A program made the translations under genes and the position numbers. Positions 8,673 through 17,058 of a stretch of DNA of 64,000 nucleotides are shown piece by piece (position 1 is the first letter of the stretch; every line of letters starts with the position of its first letter). Origin of the DNA: Streptomyces sp. S.PB5 (GTDB taxonomy: Bacteria > Actinomycetota > Actinomycetes > Streptomycetales > Streptomycetaceae); NCBI RefSeq assembly GCF_030403745.1, contig NZ_JAQMWP010000021.1, positions 1 through 64,000 of the forward strand, written 5' to 3'. The notes beneath the pieces were generated by a model. That model was not told where the DNA came from, made no database searches, and saw only the letters and a program-made list of their open reading frames with translations.

Positions 8673-9806
8673 TCAGGCGCTGGCGCAGGCCGTGCCGTTG
8701 AGGGTGAAGGTGCCGGGCTTGGCGAAGGTGCCGCTGTAGGTGCCCTGGAAGCCGAAGGTCTGGCTGCCGCCGGCGGCGATCTGCGCGTTGTGCGCCACGG
8801 GAGTCGCCGTCACCGCGCCGGAGGCGCCGGACAGGGTGGCGTTCCAGGCGCTGGTGACGCGCTGTCCGGAGGGCAGGGTGAAGCCGAGCTGCCAGGTGTT
8901 CAGGGCTGTGGTGCCGGTGTTCTTGACCGTGACGTCGGCGGTGTAGCCGCCCTGCCAGACGTTGGTCGCGTAGGTCACCTGGCAGGTCGTGGTCGGGTTT
9001 CCGGGGCCGCCCGGACCGCCGCCGCCACCGAGGTTGACGGCGGAGGAGAAGGAGTTCACCGCGAGTCCGGCGCCGTTCTGCCACGGCTCGAACCCGGCCT
9101 GGACGCTGGTCAGGTACCAGTTGTTCTGCGCCATGCCCCGGGCAACCGTCTGGTCGACGAAGTCCATGACGTCGAAGCTCCAGTTGCTGATCGCCGAGGG
9201 AGCGACGAAGGAGATCACGTCGTTGGAGCCGTTGCTGCCGGTCCACACCTGCCAGGTGCGGCCGCCGACGGTGGCGGTGCCGACCTGCGAGCCGATCGGC
9301 TGGATGGAGCCCACCCGGTTGAACCAGATCATGATCTCGGTCCGGTTGACGCCGTCGGTGCGGGGCGTCGGGTCCAGCCAGATGTCGTACGAGGCGTTGT
9401 AGACGGCGTTCGAGACATAGCTGTACGAGATGCTGCTGGGCGCGGTGGAGATGTTGCTGAGCTGCGCCGGAAGGTTGGTGCCGGGCGAACAGTTGGTGTA
9501 GTGGCAGCCGTTGAACACCGACGGGTACGACTTCGGGGCGCCGTTGGTGGGCACCGAGCCGTCGGCCTGGGTGAGGCGGAAGCCGGTGTCGGTGGCGGTG
9601 ACGCATTGGGTGGCGCTGGTGCCCCAGCGGTTGTTCTGTACGACGTAGCGGCCCTGGATGACGGTCGAGCCGTACTGCTCGCAGATCGTGGTGTCGGCCT
9701 GGGCCGGCGGTGCGGCGACGAGGAGAGCCGCGAGCGCGGCGAGAGCGGAGAGCAGTGCGGCGAACAGGCCGCGCGCGGTGCGGGGACGGTGCGGTGACGG
9801 TCGCAT
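8673..9806 (-). CDS. Secreted GH12 endoglucanase with CBM2 (CelB-like)
   Basis: A retaining endo-1,4-beta-glucanase. It has 377 residues. The signal peptide ends near AAPPAQA-DTTICEQ. The GH12 jelly roll (about 38-255) carries the nucleophile Glu in TEIMIWFNR and the acid/base Glu in AGFEPWQNG. A Gly/Pro linker leads to a CBM2 (about 280-377) with the WQGGY and WNATL motifs. The architecture matches CelB of S. lividans and S. coelicolor. The ATG at 9806 follows AGAGAGG. It is the promoter-proximal enzyme of the cluster and has four CebR-type palindromes within 230 bp upstream, so it is probably induced by cellobiose or cellotriose through a LacI-family repressor. Confidence 0.94.
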   Translation of the reverse strand: MRPSPHRPRTARGLFAALLSALAALAALLVAAPPAQADTTICEQYGSTVIQGRYVVQNNRWGTSATQCVTATDTGFRLTQADGSVPTNGAPKSYPSVFNGCHYTNCSPGTNLPAQLSNISTAPSSISYSYVSNAVYNASYDIWLDPTPRTDGVNRTEIMIWFNRVGSIQPIGSQVGTATVGGRTWQVWTGSNGSNDVISFVAPSAISNWSFDVMDFVDQTVARGMAQNNWYLTSVQAGFEPWQNGAGLAVNSFSSAVNLGGGGGPGGPGNPTTTCQVTYATNVWQGGYTADVTVKNTGTTALNTWQLGFTLPSGQRVTSAWNATLSGASGAVTATPVAHNAQIAAGGSQTFGFQGTYSGTFAKPGTFTLNGTACASA

Positions 9807-9849
9807 GCGGGTGCCTCTCTGGAACGTGGCTCGGTTTTCGGGGCTGGTA

Positions 9850-9863
9850 CGGGAGCGCTCCCA
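9850..9863. promoter_or_regulatory. CebR-like operator 1
   Basis: CGGGAGCGCTCCCA differs by one base from the 14-bp CebR palindrome TGGGAGCGCTCCCA known in Streptomyces. It lies about 45 bp upstream of the GH12 start codon. Confidence 0.85.
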
Positions 9864-9875
9864 CCTCCCCACTGG

Positions 9876-9889
9876 TGGGAGCGCTCCCA
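9876..9889. promoter_or_regulatory. CebR-like operator 2, perfect palindrome
   Basis: TGGGAGCGCTCCCA, an exact match to the CebR consensus. Its centre is 26 bp from operator 1, about 2.5 helical turns. Confidence 0.9.
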
Positions 9890-9912
9890 CTCCGCCGGTT
9901 CGGGTCGGACTG

Positions 9913-9926
9913 TAGGAGTGCTCCCA
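9913..9926. promoter_or_regulatory. CebR-like operator 3, degenerate
   Basis: TAGGAGTGCTCCCA has two mismatches to the 14-bp consensus. Its centre is 37 bp from operator 2. Confidence 0.6.
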
Positions 9927-10024
9927 TGTCCCTGACAACCCTGTGCGCACGAATGCGGTCGAAGGGATTTTGAAGTCGCAGGTGAGGCGAGTGCGTCCGT
10001 AACCTTTCGACGGGATCCGGGAGT

Positions 10025-10038
10025 TGGGAGCGCTCCCG
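10025..10038. promoter_or_regulatory. CebR-like operator 4
   Basis: TGGGAGCGCTCCCG has one mismatch at the last position. It sits just past the 3' end of the LacI-family gene (stop at 10069) and about 220 bp upstream of the GH12 start, far enough for looping between sites. Confidence 0.75.
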
Positions 10039-10068
10039 AAAGGTTTCGCCCAGGCCCGTCGACCGGCC

Positions 10069-11091
10069 TCAGGCCGAGCCGCGCACCACCAGACGGGTGC
10101 GCAGGATGACATGGCGCCAGGCGACCTCCGGCTGCTCCATCTCCTCCATCAGCAGCCGCACCATGGTCCGCCCGATCTCCTCCAGCGGCTGCCGGACCGT
10201 CGTCAGCGACGGCTCGGTGTGCCGGGCGAGCGGGAAGTCGTCGAAACCGATCACCGCGACGTCCTCGGGCACGCGGCGGCCCGCCGCCCGCAGCACCTCG
10301 AGGGCTCCGGCCGCCATGGTGTCCGAGGCGGCGAAGACGGCGTCCATGTCCGGGTGCCGGGCGAGGAGTTCGGCCGTCGCCCGGCGCCCGCTGTCCTCGG
10401 TGAAGTCGCCCTCGACGACCAGTGAGGGAAGGGCTTCCGCACCGGCGGCGGCCAGTGCCTCCCGGTACCCGCGCAGCCGGCACTGGGTGACGTACATGTC
10501 GAGCGGCCCGGTGACGGCGGCGATCCGGCGGCGCCCTCCGCGCAGCAGGTGCTCGACCGCGCCGCGGGCCCCGCCGACGTTGTCCGCGTCCACATAGGTG
10601 ACGTGCTCGTCGCCCGAGCGGCGGCCGAGCAGCACTGTGGGGAGTCCGGCGTCGGCGAGCATGTCCGGCAGCCGGTCCTCGGCCCGTACGGACAGCAGCA
10701 GCACTCCGTCCACCCGTCCGCCGCGCGCGTACTCGACGAGGCGCCGCCGCTCGGCGTCCGTGCGGACCAGGGTGAGCAGCAGCTGCACCGAGGTGTCGGC
10801 GAGGGCGTCGCCGACCGAGCGGATGATCTCGGAGAAGAAGGGTTCCCCGAACTGCCGCCAGTCCTGCTCGGTCAGCGCCAGCGCCACCGCGTCCGCGCGC
10901 CGCACGGCCAGTGAACGGGCCGCCAGGTTGGGCACGTAGCCCAGTTCGTCGATGGCCCGCTCGACGGCCCGGCGCGTGGACTCCTTCACGCCCGCAGCGT
11001 TGTTGACGACCCGCGAGACGGTGCCGCGCCCGACACCGGCGCGAGCCGCGACTTCCTCCAGCGTCGGCGAGCCAGGGCGCTGCCTGCCCAT
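10069..11091 (-). CDS. LacI-family regulator, probable local repressor of the cellulase cluster
   Basis: A 340-residue LacI/GalR repressor. Residues 9-55 form the helix-turn-helix and hinge (LEEVAARAGVGRGTVSRVVN, then YVPNLAARSLA); the rest is a periplasmic-binding-protein-like sugar sensor with the family motif VAVIGFDDFPLARHTEPSLT. The ATG at 11091 is preceded by GGGGGTGG. It is encoded directly upstream of the GH12 gene on the same strand, and four CebR-type palindromes lie between them, so it or a paralogue probably binds there. In characterised streptomycetes cebR sits beside cebEFG; no such transporter is present here, so this may be a CebR paralogue. An 8-bp inverted repeat (CCGATCTT/AAGATCGG, 11109-11158) lies upstream. 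Confidence 0.88.
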   Translation of the reverse strand: MGRQRPGSPTLEEVAARAGVGRGTVSRVVNNAAGVKESTRRAVERAIDELGYVPNLAARSLAVRRADAVALALTEQDWRQFGEPFFSEIIRSVGDALADTSVQLLLTLVRTDAERRRLVEYARGGRVDGVLLLSVRAEDRLPDMLADAGLPTVLLGRRSGDEHVTYVDADNVGGARGAVEHLLRGGRRRIAAVTGPLDMYVTQCRLRGYREALAAAGAEALPSLVVEGDFTEDSGRRATAELLARHPDMDAVFAASDTMAAGALEVLRAAGRRVPEDVAVIGFDDFPLARHTEPSLTTVRQPLEEIGRTMVRLLMEEMEQPEVAWRHVILRTRLVVRGSA

Positions 11092-11429
11092 AACCACCCC
11101 CAGGACACCCGATCTTACGGGCCGCGCCCCGCTGTGATCGGACACCCCGGAAGATCGGCCGGAGTCGCGCTCCCGCGGCTCGGTCTTGCGCACCTTTCCG
11201 GACACCGTCAAGGAGAGGAGTCGATGACCCACACCCAGGCCGGTCTCGGGCCGGGATCCTGTAGGGGTCAACTGCCCCGCGCAGCACGCCCGTACGGCCT
11301 CCGGCGTGGGCAGGTCGGCCGGATCGCACGGGATGACGCAGCACCTTCACGCGCAATGGGTCTCGCCGGTGGCGTCACGAGGTGACGGACAGAGGCCATT
11401 TCTGAGCGCGAACGGGGAAGACGCTGATG

Positions 11430-11820
11430 TCTCAAGGGGTGATCGAGCAAGCACCCAGACCTCCGACCCCTGAAGCTGCCACTCGGGAAGCCGCGCCGCC
11501 TCGGAGGAAGCGGGCGAAGCCCTTGGGCGAGTGCCGCCACGTTATCGAGGCCGCACACGACAGGCAGGCCGGCGCTCTGGAGCATGGGGTTCACAGCGTC
11601 GGGGAAGCACGCGTTCACCACAGCGGTGCCGGGACTGGCCTCGAGGGCAGCAGTTGCCGCCCGAAGCACCGTGGCAGCCTGGAGTGGCAACGTGACTCCG
11701 AAGCCCGCCGCACGGACGAGTGAGGCCCAGGCGGAGGCCTGGGCTCACGTCTCGGTGGGTGAAGTCTCCGATGAGGCCACCACGAGGACCTGCGGTTGGT
11801 AACGGCTGAGAAGCGGGCGC
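11430..11820 (-). pseudogene. Decayed Asp/Glu racemase-like gene
   Basis: Minus-strand frames here give two protein-like stretches in different frames. QPQVLVVASSETSPTE lies near 11750-11800. A stretch near 11510-11690 reads ALEASPGTAVVNACFPDAVN followed by PMLQSAGLPVVCGLDNVAAL. The second resembles the core of Asp/Glu/hydantoin racemase or maleate-isomerase proteins, including the Cys in VVNACFPD. Frames are broken and neither end is recognisable, so this is a remnant. The family call is from memory of motifs only. Confidence 0.45.
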
Positions 11821-12600
11821 AGGTCCGCGCCCTGACATTCGCCAGGATCCCCATCTGAGCCCAGGCCGGCGAACAGCCTGGCAACCAGTCACGCCGAAGA
11901 CCGTTGCAGTGTCAGACCGTGCCCTACGAGCTCGTAACTTGATCTTGTTGCAGTACCGTGGTCCGGCGTGGCCGAGGTGACGATTCCGCCGTTCGGGAGG
12001 ATGTGAGTACCCGGCCATGGATCGTGGACGACGACTTGCGGGTGTTGAAGATGCGTCCGTTGGGGCTACCGACCTGGTCGGACTCGCCCGTTGGTGAATT
12101 GGTCGGTCGCGGCGAACAGTGGCTGTTCTCACCATCTGACGCCCGCAGCAGACACCCTAACTCTCAGCTCGTTGCGGACTCTCGGGTGTCAGCGGTCAGA
12201 ACCTCCACCAGGGCCTCAACAGGGACAACGGCCTCCGGGGCGGCTGGCGCGAGCACCGGGTCAGGGGGCTGTAACAGGAATCCGCTCCAGACCCGGAAGT
12301 CGGCGCTGCCACCTGCCGTGTCGTCACGGAGCACGGGGCGGCTAAGTTTCTGGAGCCGTCGAACGGCGACAGGCACTGGAGCCGTACCCCGAGCTCCCAG
12401 GCCCCTTCCGATCCTGCGAATGACCGACGTGGGCCCGAGTTGTAACGGTAGGACGAGCGGAAACGGCTTCTCGGAACCGGCCATTGAGGCACCGTCACCC
12501 CGCTAGGCTCGAAAGAGCGCCTCCGACCAGCGGGAATTGCGAAGTCTCACAGGAGTACCCGTACTCCAGCCGAAGTTCGTCATCGATGCCAGGGTCGTGT
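11821..12600. other. Gene-poor stretch with an IS fragment
   Basis: No convincing intact gene. On the plus strand near 12004, STRPWIVDDDLRVLK resembles the first residues of Streptomyces IS5-type transposases (RRPWIVDDALW-type); what follows does not continue the family. The rest is out-of-frame sequence with no recognisable domain, so I read the stretch as insertion-sequence debris. Confidence 0.4.
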
Positions 12601-12616
12601 TGTGGACTGTGCTCGA

Positions 12617-12652
12617 CGTACGCCTCCGCCTGATCCGGCGGAGGCGTACGTA
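12617..12652. terminator. 15-bp perfect hairpin, terminator of the BNR-repeat gene
   Basis: ACGTACGCCTCCGCC (12617-12631) and GGCGGAGGCGTACGT (12638-12652) pair perfectly over 15 bp with a 6-base loop. It starts 7 bases past the stop of the minus-strand BNR gene. Confidence 0.85.
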
Positions 12653-12658
12653 CCGGGC

Positions 12659-15217
12659 TCAGAACGGTGCGGGTGCCGACCACAGCCCGCGCCCGTGCGT
12701 CCCCACCAGGAGCCGTCGGCCGTCGGGGGAGACGTCCAGGGAGACGATTCCGGCGTGGGGCAGGGCGCCGGACAGCCGGTGCCAGGTGTACCCGCCCTTG
12801 CCGCCGGGCGTGGCCGCGAAGACGCCGACGTCCGTGCCGACGACGACGTGGCCGTGCCACAGGGCGAGCGCCCCGGCGGGTGCGTCGGGCAGGTCGCCGG
12901 TGCGGTCCGTCCAGGTGCTGCCGCCGTCGGTGCTCTCGAAGACGTGTCCCTCGCCCGCGCCGGAGACATAACTGCGGGTGAAGCCGCCATACGTGGCCCA
13001 GACGTGGCGAGCGTTGTGCGGGTCGACGGTCAGCGAGGTGACGTACCGGTTCGGCAGCGGTGCGGTGAGCCGTTGCCAGGTGCCGCCCGCGTTGGTGTCG
13101 ATGCCGCTCGCATACGTGGGACCGCTCCAGTCCTCCCAGCCCGCGTAGGTCACGGAACCGTTCGCCGCAAGAGCGGTGACGGCGTGGTTCTCACCGGTGT
13201 CGTGGACGTTCTTCCAGTCGCAGGCGGTGGCTGCGCAACGGGTGTCCCAGCCCTTGCCGCCGTTGTCCCAGACGTACCGGCCGCCCGCGACCCAGTGGTT
13301 CACGTCGCCCACGTCGGAGGTGTAGGGGGCGATGAACTCCGGGCCGGGGTCGCAGCCCTTCAGGTCGGCGTTCCAGTCGCAGGCGGGGGAGACGTTCGTG
13401 AAGGAGGGTGTCTTGTGGTCGGAGCGACCGCCGTTGGTGGTCAGTACCAGGTCCAGGTTGACGTACTCGTTCACGGCACGGTCGGCGTTCGCCGGGTCGG
13501 CGAGGACGAAGCCGCCGTCACCGCCCGAGGGTTGGTACAGCTCGCGCGCACCCGGCAGGCTCAGCACGTTGCCGTTGTCCTGGGTGCCGCCCCAGGTGGA
13601 CAGGGCGCCGGTGGCCGGGTCGCGGGCGTAGACGGCGTCGTAGTACTGCAAGGTGCGCAGGTCCTGGTTGAGGTTGGTCCATCCCTCGGAGGGGAGCAGA
13701 GGGTCAGGGTGCAGAGTGGCCGAACGCTCGTAGACACCGCCGTCGTTGCCGAAGTAGACGCGGTGGTCCGCGCCGAAGGCGATGGCGTGCTGGTCGGAGT
13801 GGGTCGTCATGGGGCAGCCGCCGGCGACCAGGCCGTCGGTGTAGCACTTCAGGCCGTAGTTCCAGTACGGACCGACCGTCGCCCAGGTCTTTCCGGCGTC
13901 CCAGCTCTCGAAGACCTCGGAGAAGGCAGCGTAGACGTGGTTCGGGTCGGCGGGGTCCACGGCGACGTACTGGTTGTACCAGGCGGCGCCGGCCGGGTCG
14001 CTGTTCTGCGCGCCCGCCTCCTTGAGGACGTCCTCGTCGGCGACGGCCGTCCAGGGGCCGGACGCCTCGCCGCCGGCCGAGCGGTACACAGCACCGTCGT
14101 CGCTACCGTTCGCGCCGTCGCCGACAAGGGCGAACAGCTCGTGGCCGTCGGCCGAGTACGACAGGGTGGACCGGCCCGGGGTGACGCCCGTGAGGTCGCC
14201 GGCCGGGATGACCTTGTGCCAGGTGCCGGGTGTGCCGTAGTCGTCGGACGCGTAGATGGCGTTCGCGTCGCCGGCGTAGGTGAACTGCCGTGCGATCACG
14301 GCCACGACCGTGCGCCCGCCGGTCCCGGGGCGTACGGCGACGTCCGTGGCCGCCGAGGAGAAGCTGGTGTCCGGGGCGCCGGGGGCGAGAACGACCGTCC
14401 AGTCGGAGGTGATGTCGTCGGCATCTCGACGCAGGACGCCCTCGTTGGTGGCGGCGTAGACGTGGCCCCCGCCGTCGAAGGTGATCCGAGGGACGACACT
14501 GCCGTCCATGCGCTTGCCGACCTGCTCCCAGGTACGGCCCCGGTCGGTCGACCGGTAGATGCCGAGGCCGGTGTAGGAGTCGCCGGAGTTGCTGGGCTCG
14601 CCGGTGCCGATCCACAGGGAGTGGTCGGCGGGGTTCACGGCCAGGGCGCCCATGGCGAGGGTCTGCTGATGGTCGGAAAGGGGCCGCCAGTGCCGTCCGT
14701 CGTCGTCCGAGCGCCACAGGCCGCCGTCGGCTGCGCCCATGTAGACCGTGTGCCCGTCGACGGCGAGGGAGGAGACGCGGCCGCTGTTCAGGCCGTATCC
14801 GGCGCCGAAGTTCGACGAGACGGAGTCGGCGTATCGCTTGTCCTCCTGTTGGAGAGGGACGTCGGTGACTTCCCGCCAGGAGGTCGGGACGGTCGGTAGA
14901 AACTCTGCCTGGCTCCAGGCATGGGGCAGCGCGCCCGGCGCGACCGTTGCGCCGGGCGCCGTCTTCATGCGGGCCTGCTGCGCGAAGGCGGCGGTCGGGT
15001 CGTCGTGGTCCGTGCCGTCGTCGCCGTCGTCGTCGTTCGCGATCAAGGCGTGGACGGCGGTGTCGTGAGAGGTGTCGACCGGGCCGGGTCTGAGGTGGGT
15101 GCCGGGGTTGCCGGTGGTGGCGGGCGACGCCGCGTCGGCGCGGCCTGCCACCAGTATCAGGGCGCAGGCGGCGACGATGGCCGCCAGAGCCCCATGTGGG
15201 GGGCGGTTGAGATGCAT
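12659..15217 (-). CDS. Secreted BNR/sortilin-like beta-propeller protein
   Basis: An 852-residue exported protein. The ATG at 15217 is chosen because a clear signal peptide follows (LAAIVAACALILVAGRADA). The mature part contains repeated BNR/Asp-box blades, for example LWRSDDDGRHW, IYRSTDRGRTWEQV, FESWDAGKTWATV and VFESTDGGSTWTDRTG, ending LLVGTHGRGLWSAP. This arrangement is typical of two-propeller proteins annotated as glycosyl hydrolase, sialidase-like or VPS10-like. It could be a GH74-type xyloglucanase relative, but I see no diagnostic catalytic residues or carbohydrate-binding module, so no substrate is claimed. The gene stands alone, with a strong hairpin after the stop and a weak Shine-Dalgarno. 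Confidence 0.85.
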   Translation of the reverse strand: MHLNRPPHGALAAIVAACALILVAGRADAASPATTGNPGTHLRPGPVDTSHDTAVHALIANDDDGDDGTDHDDPTAAFAQQARMKTAPGATVAPGALPHAWSQAEFLPTVPTSWREVTDVPLQQEDKRYADSVSSNFGAGYGLNSGRVSSLAVDGHTVYMGAADGGLWRSDDDGRHWRPLSDHQQTLAMGALAVNPADHSLWIGTGEPSNSGDSYTGLGIYRSTDRGRTWEQVGKRMDGSVVPRITFDGGGHVYAATNEGVLRRDADDITSDWTVVLAPGAPDTSFSSAATDVAVRPGTGGRTVVAVIARQFTYAGDANAIYASDDYGTPGTWHKVIPAGDLTGVTPGRSTLSYSADGHELFALVGDGANGSDDGAVYRSAGGEASGPWTAVADEDVLKEAGAQNSDPAGAAWYNQYVAVDPADPNHVYAAFSEVFESWDAGKTWATVGPYWNYGLKCYTDGLVAGGCPMTTHSDQHAIAFGADHRVYFGNDGGVYERSATLHPDPLLPSEGWTNLNQDLRTLQYYDAVYARDPATGALSTWGGTQDNGNVLSLPGARELYQPSGGDGGFVLADPANADRAVNEYVNLDLVLTTNGGRSDHKTPSFTNVSPACDWNADLKGCDPGPEFIAPYTSDVGDVNHWVAGGRYVWDNGGKGWDTRCAATACDWKNVHDTGENHAVTALAANGSVTYAGWEDWSGPTYASGIDTNAGGTWQRLTAPLPNRYVTSLTVDPHNARHVWATYGGFTRSYVSGAGEGHVFESTDGGSTWTDRTGDLPDAPAGALALWHGHVVVGTDVGVFAATPGGKGGYTWHRLSGALPHAGIVSLDVSPDGRRLLVGTHGRGLWSAPAPF

Positions 15218-15299
15218 ACGCCTGATCCCACAGCAACCACTTGAACCTTTGAGATACGGCGCGGCCATTCTTCTGCAAAGATCATCTCCCGTGCTGGTC

Positions 15300-15760
15300 A
15301 AGGGAGTTGAGTGAGTCGACGAGTCGACTTCAGCCCCTTCGCCGTCCCCTTCGAAACCGGCCCGGCCGGTGCCGCAGCGCCTCCAGCACAGCGCCCACGT
15401 CCCGCTTGCCGGCAGACCCCGTCGGACGACGGCACCATGCGCTTGTCGACCAGCCCCCACAAACCTGTTTGCGGCAGGCGTGCCGCATCCGCTGCACCGC
15501 CGTACGCGTCACCCGGGCGAAGCCGAGCGGCGCCAACTCTTACGCTCCGGCCACACGCAGCAGCGGTGCCACGGTCAGCTGCACCTCTTGCGCGGGGAGG
15601 CTGGCGCCGATCGCCCGCATCTGGCCGCCCTTCGGCCGGCCCAGAACCTGGGCCTATGCCGGCGGGCTGCCCGTCGCCGACTCCGTGCGCTTCCTGCCGG
15701 TCCTGCCGGAGGCGGTGGTAGAGATCGAGGTCGACCAGGCTAGGCCGGAGTTCGGCCGTT
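15300..15760 (-). pseudogene. Transposase-like remnant
   Basis: Minus-strand frames near 15330-15540 read LPQTGLWGLVDKRMVPSSDG, then (another frame) CRQAGKRDVGAVLEALRH. The LWGLVDKR segment resembles a part of Mu/TnsB-type Streptomyces transposases. The reading changes frame and no catalytic DDE residues can be placed. It fills most of the roughly 680-bp gap between the BNR gene and the toxin-antitoxin pair. Tentative. Confidence 0.3.
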
Positions 15761-15896
15761 ATCGACACAGACCGCGGGGCCGACGGGTTCGCGTGACCTG
15801 ACACCTGAGCTCGTCGACGAGGGGCGTTGATCCAGAAGGCGGTCCGATTCCTGAAACGGGTATTCGTCAAAGTAGTCGAGGATGCATACTAGGGAT

Positions 15897-16139
15897 ATGG
15901 CTGACACGACTGTCAAGATCGATACAGAGACGCGCGACCGGTTCGCGGCCCTCGCCGCCGCCCGCGGTATGAGTGTCCGCGCCTACCTCGCGGAACTGGC
16001 TGTCGAGGAGGAGAACCAGGCCAAGCTGTCCACGGCCACAGACGCCTTCCGCGCCGCTATCCGGCGCCCGGGCTTCGCTGAGGCCTTCGACCGTGACTTC
16101 GGCGGGCTTCCTGCCCTGGCCCCCCGCCGGGCGGCCTGA
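15897..16139 (+). CDS. Ribbon-helix-helix antitoxin
   Basis: An 80-residue protein with an Arc/MetJ-type N-terminus (MADTTVKIDTETRDRFAALA) followed by RAYLAELAVEEENQ, typical of small ribbon-helix-helix antitoxins that bind their own promoter. The acidic C-terminal tail would bind the toxin. The ATG at 15897 is preferred over an ATG five codons upstream because family members begin at MADTTVKI. The toxin gene starts 2 bp after its stop. The AT-richer sequence GATGCATACTAGGGATATG just upstream probably contains promoter and operator. Confidence 0.8.
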   Translation: MADTTVKIDTETRDRFAALAAARGMSVRAYLAELAVEEENQAKLSTATDAFRAAIRRPGFAEAFDRDFGGLPALAPRRAA

Positions 16140-16141
16140 CC

Positions 16142-16522
16142 TTGGAACTGCACGTCGACATCCGCTGGCTCCTCGACCGACAGGAAGAACTCCTCGGCAA
16201 GGACCTCGCGGTACAGGACTACTCCGCCCTGGTCGCCGCTGTCGCCCGCCACCGGGTGAATACCCCGGCCTTGGACGAGGGCTCGCCCGACGCCTACTGG
16301 CGAGCGGCGGCGCTCATGGAACAGATCGTGCTGATCAGGCCCCTGCCGGCACGCAACGAGTTCTACGCCTACGGCGTCGCCGTGGCCTACATCGAGGCCT
16401 CCGGGGAGACTGTGGACGCCCCGTACGAACAGTGGCGGGACCTGATCACCGACATCCGTGCACTACGGCTCACCGTCTACGACATCGCCGACCGGCTGCG
16501 GTCCTGGCGCAGCAACGGGTGA
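16142..16522 (+). CDS. Fic/Doc-like toxin component with degenerate Fic motif
   Basis: A 126-residue protein of the type annotated in Streptomyces as Fic-family toxin. Features seen: N-terminal LHVDIRWLLDRQEELLGKD, central RHRVNTPAL and a helical body containing RPLPARNEFYAYGVAVAYIE. Where Doc and Fic enzymes have HPFxxGNKR/GNGR, this protein has RPLPARNEFYAY; the catalytic His and the Gly-Asn anion-binding turn are absent. The start is a TTG at 16142, two bases after the antitoxin stop, so the genes are coupled. It may be a relative that uses another chemistry, an inactive form, or only superficially similar to Fic. Confidence 0.7.
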   Translation: MELHVDIRWLLDRQEELLGKDLAVQDYSALVAAVARHRVNTPALDEGSPDAYWRAAALMEQIVLIRPLPARNEFYAYGVAVAYIEASGETVDAPYEQWRDLITDIRALRLTVYDIADRLRSWRSNG

Positions 16523-16548
16523 ACAACACTCGCTCGTGGTATGCCCCG

Positions 16549-16734
16549 GTTCTGATGGAGTCCTTCTGGGCCCGCGTCCAGGTCGAACTATTCAACCGCA
16601 GACGGTGACGGACGCGTCTGGAGCTGTCCACCGCGCTCTTCGAGTACCTGGAAATCTTCCATAACCGACAGCGCAGGCACTCCGCGCTGGGCATGCTCAG
16701 CCCAGTGGAGTACGAACTCCGCACCCACCGGTAG
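16549..16734 (+). pseudogene. IS3-family OrfB C-terminal remnant with nonsense codon
   Basis: Reading through one in-frame TGA (codon 16606-16608) gives ESFWARVQVELFNRRR, then RTRLELSTALFEYLEIFHNR and RRHSALGMLSPVEYE, ending in TAG at 16732. This is the C-terminus of an IS3-family transposase: the catalytic Glu neighbourhood and the HSALG-SPVEYE end. The TGA most likely replaces TGG (Trp). Everything upstream is missing, so the element is dead. Confidence 0.8.
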
Positions 16735-17058
16735 CGTGAAACCAAGCAACTCGACTCCACCCAACTCGGGGCAGTCCCGAGCCTCCATTAGACCCGGAGC
16801 GGTTCACTCTGGCAGGTACGAGAAGCATGGAGTGATCAACCGGTGAGTTCGGGCCCGGGGCTGGCCGGTCAGCCCGGTAGGTACCCCGGGAGTGCACCGT
16901 GCGTAGAACTGCTGGGGTGTGAGTGAGTCGTGGAAGCAGTGACGGATGTCGTCGGTGTGGACGAGAGTCCGCTGAGCGCCCCGGCCTCGATGAGTGCCGG
17001 GGGCTTGTGATCGTCTGCGAGCCCTGTTCGTGATCGCGGCAGCTTGTCCGGAGCTTCG
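16735..17058. other. Gap between the IS3 remnant and the aldehyde dehydrogenase
   Basis: No gene called. A minus-strand frame around 16900-16975 gives TLVHTDDIRHCFHDSLTPQQ, which looks protein-like and may be a further transposase or gene tail, but I cannot assign it. Confidence 0.3.

Noticed and set aside
8554..9927. Extension of the GH3 gene upstream to 9927
   Set aside because: The extra sequence is the out-of-frame reading of the GH12 gene. A signal peptide begins at the ATG at 8553.
14930..14965. Palindromic CGCCCGGCGCGACCG-type stretch inside the BNR gene
   Set aside because: It lies within coding sequence and is explained by the Ala/Pro/Gly codons.
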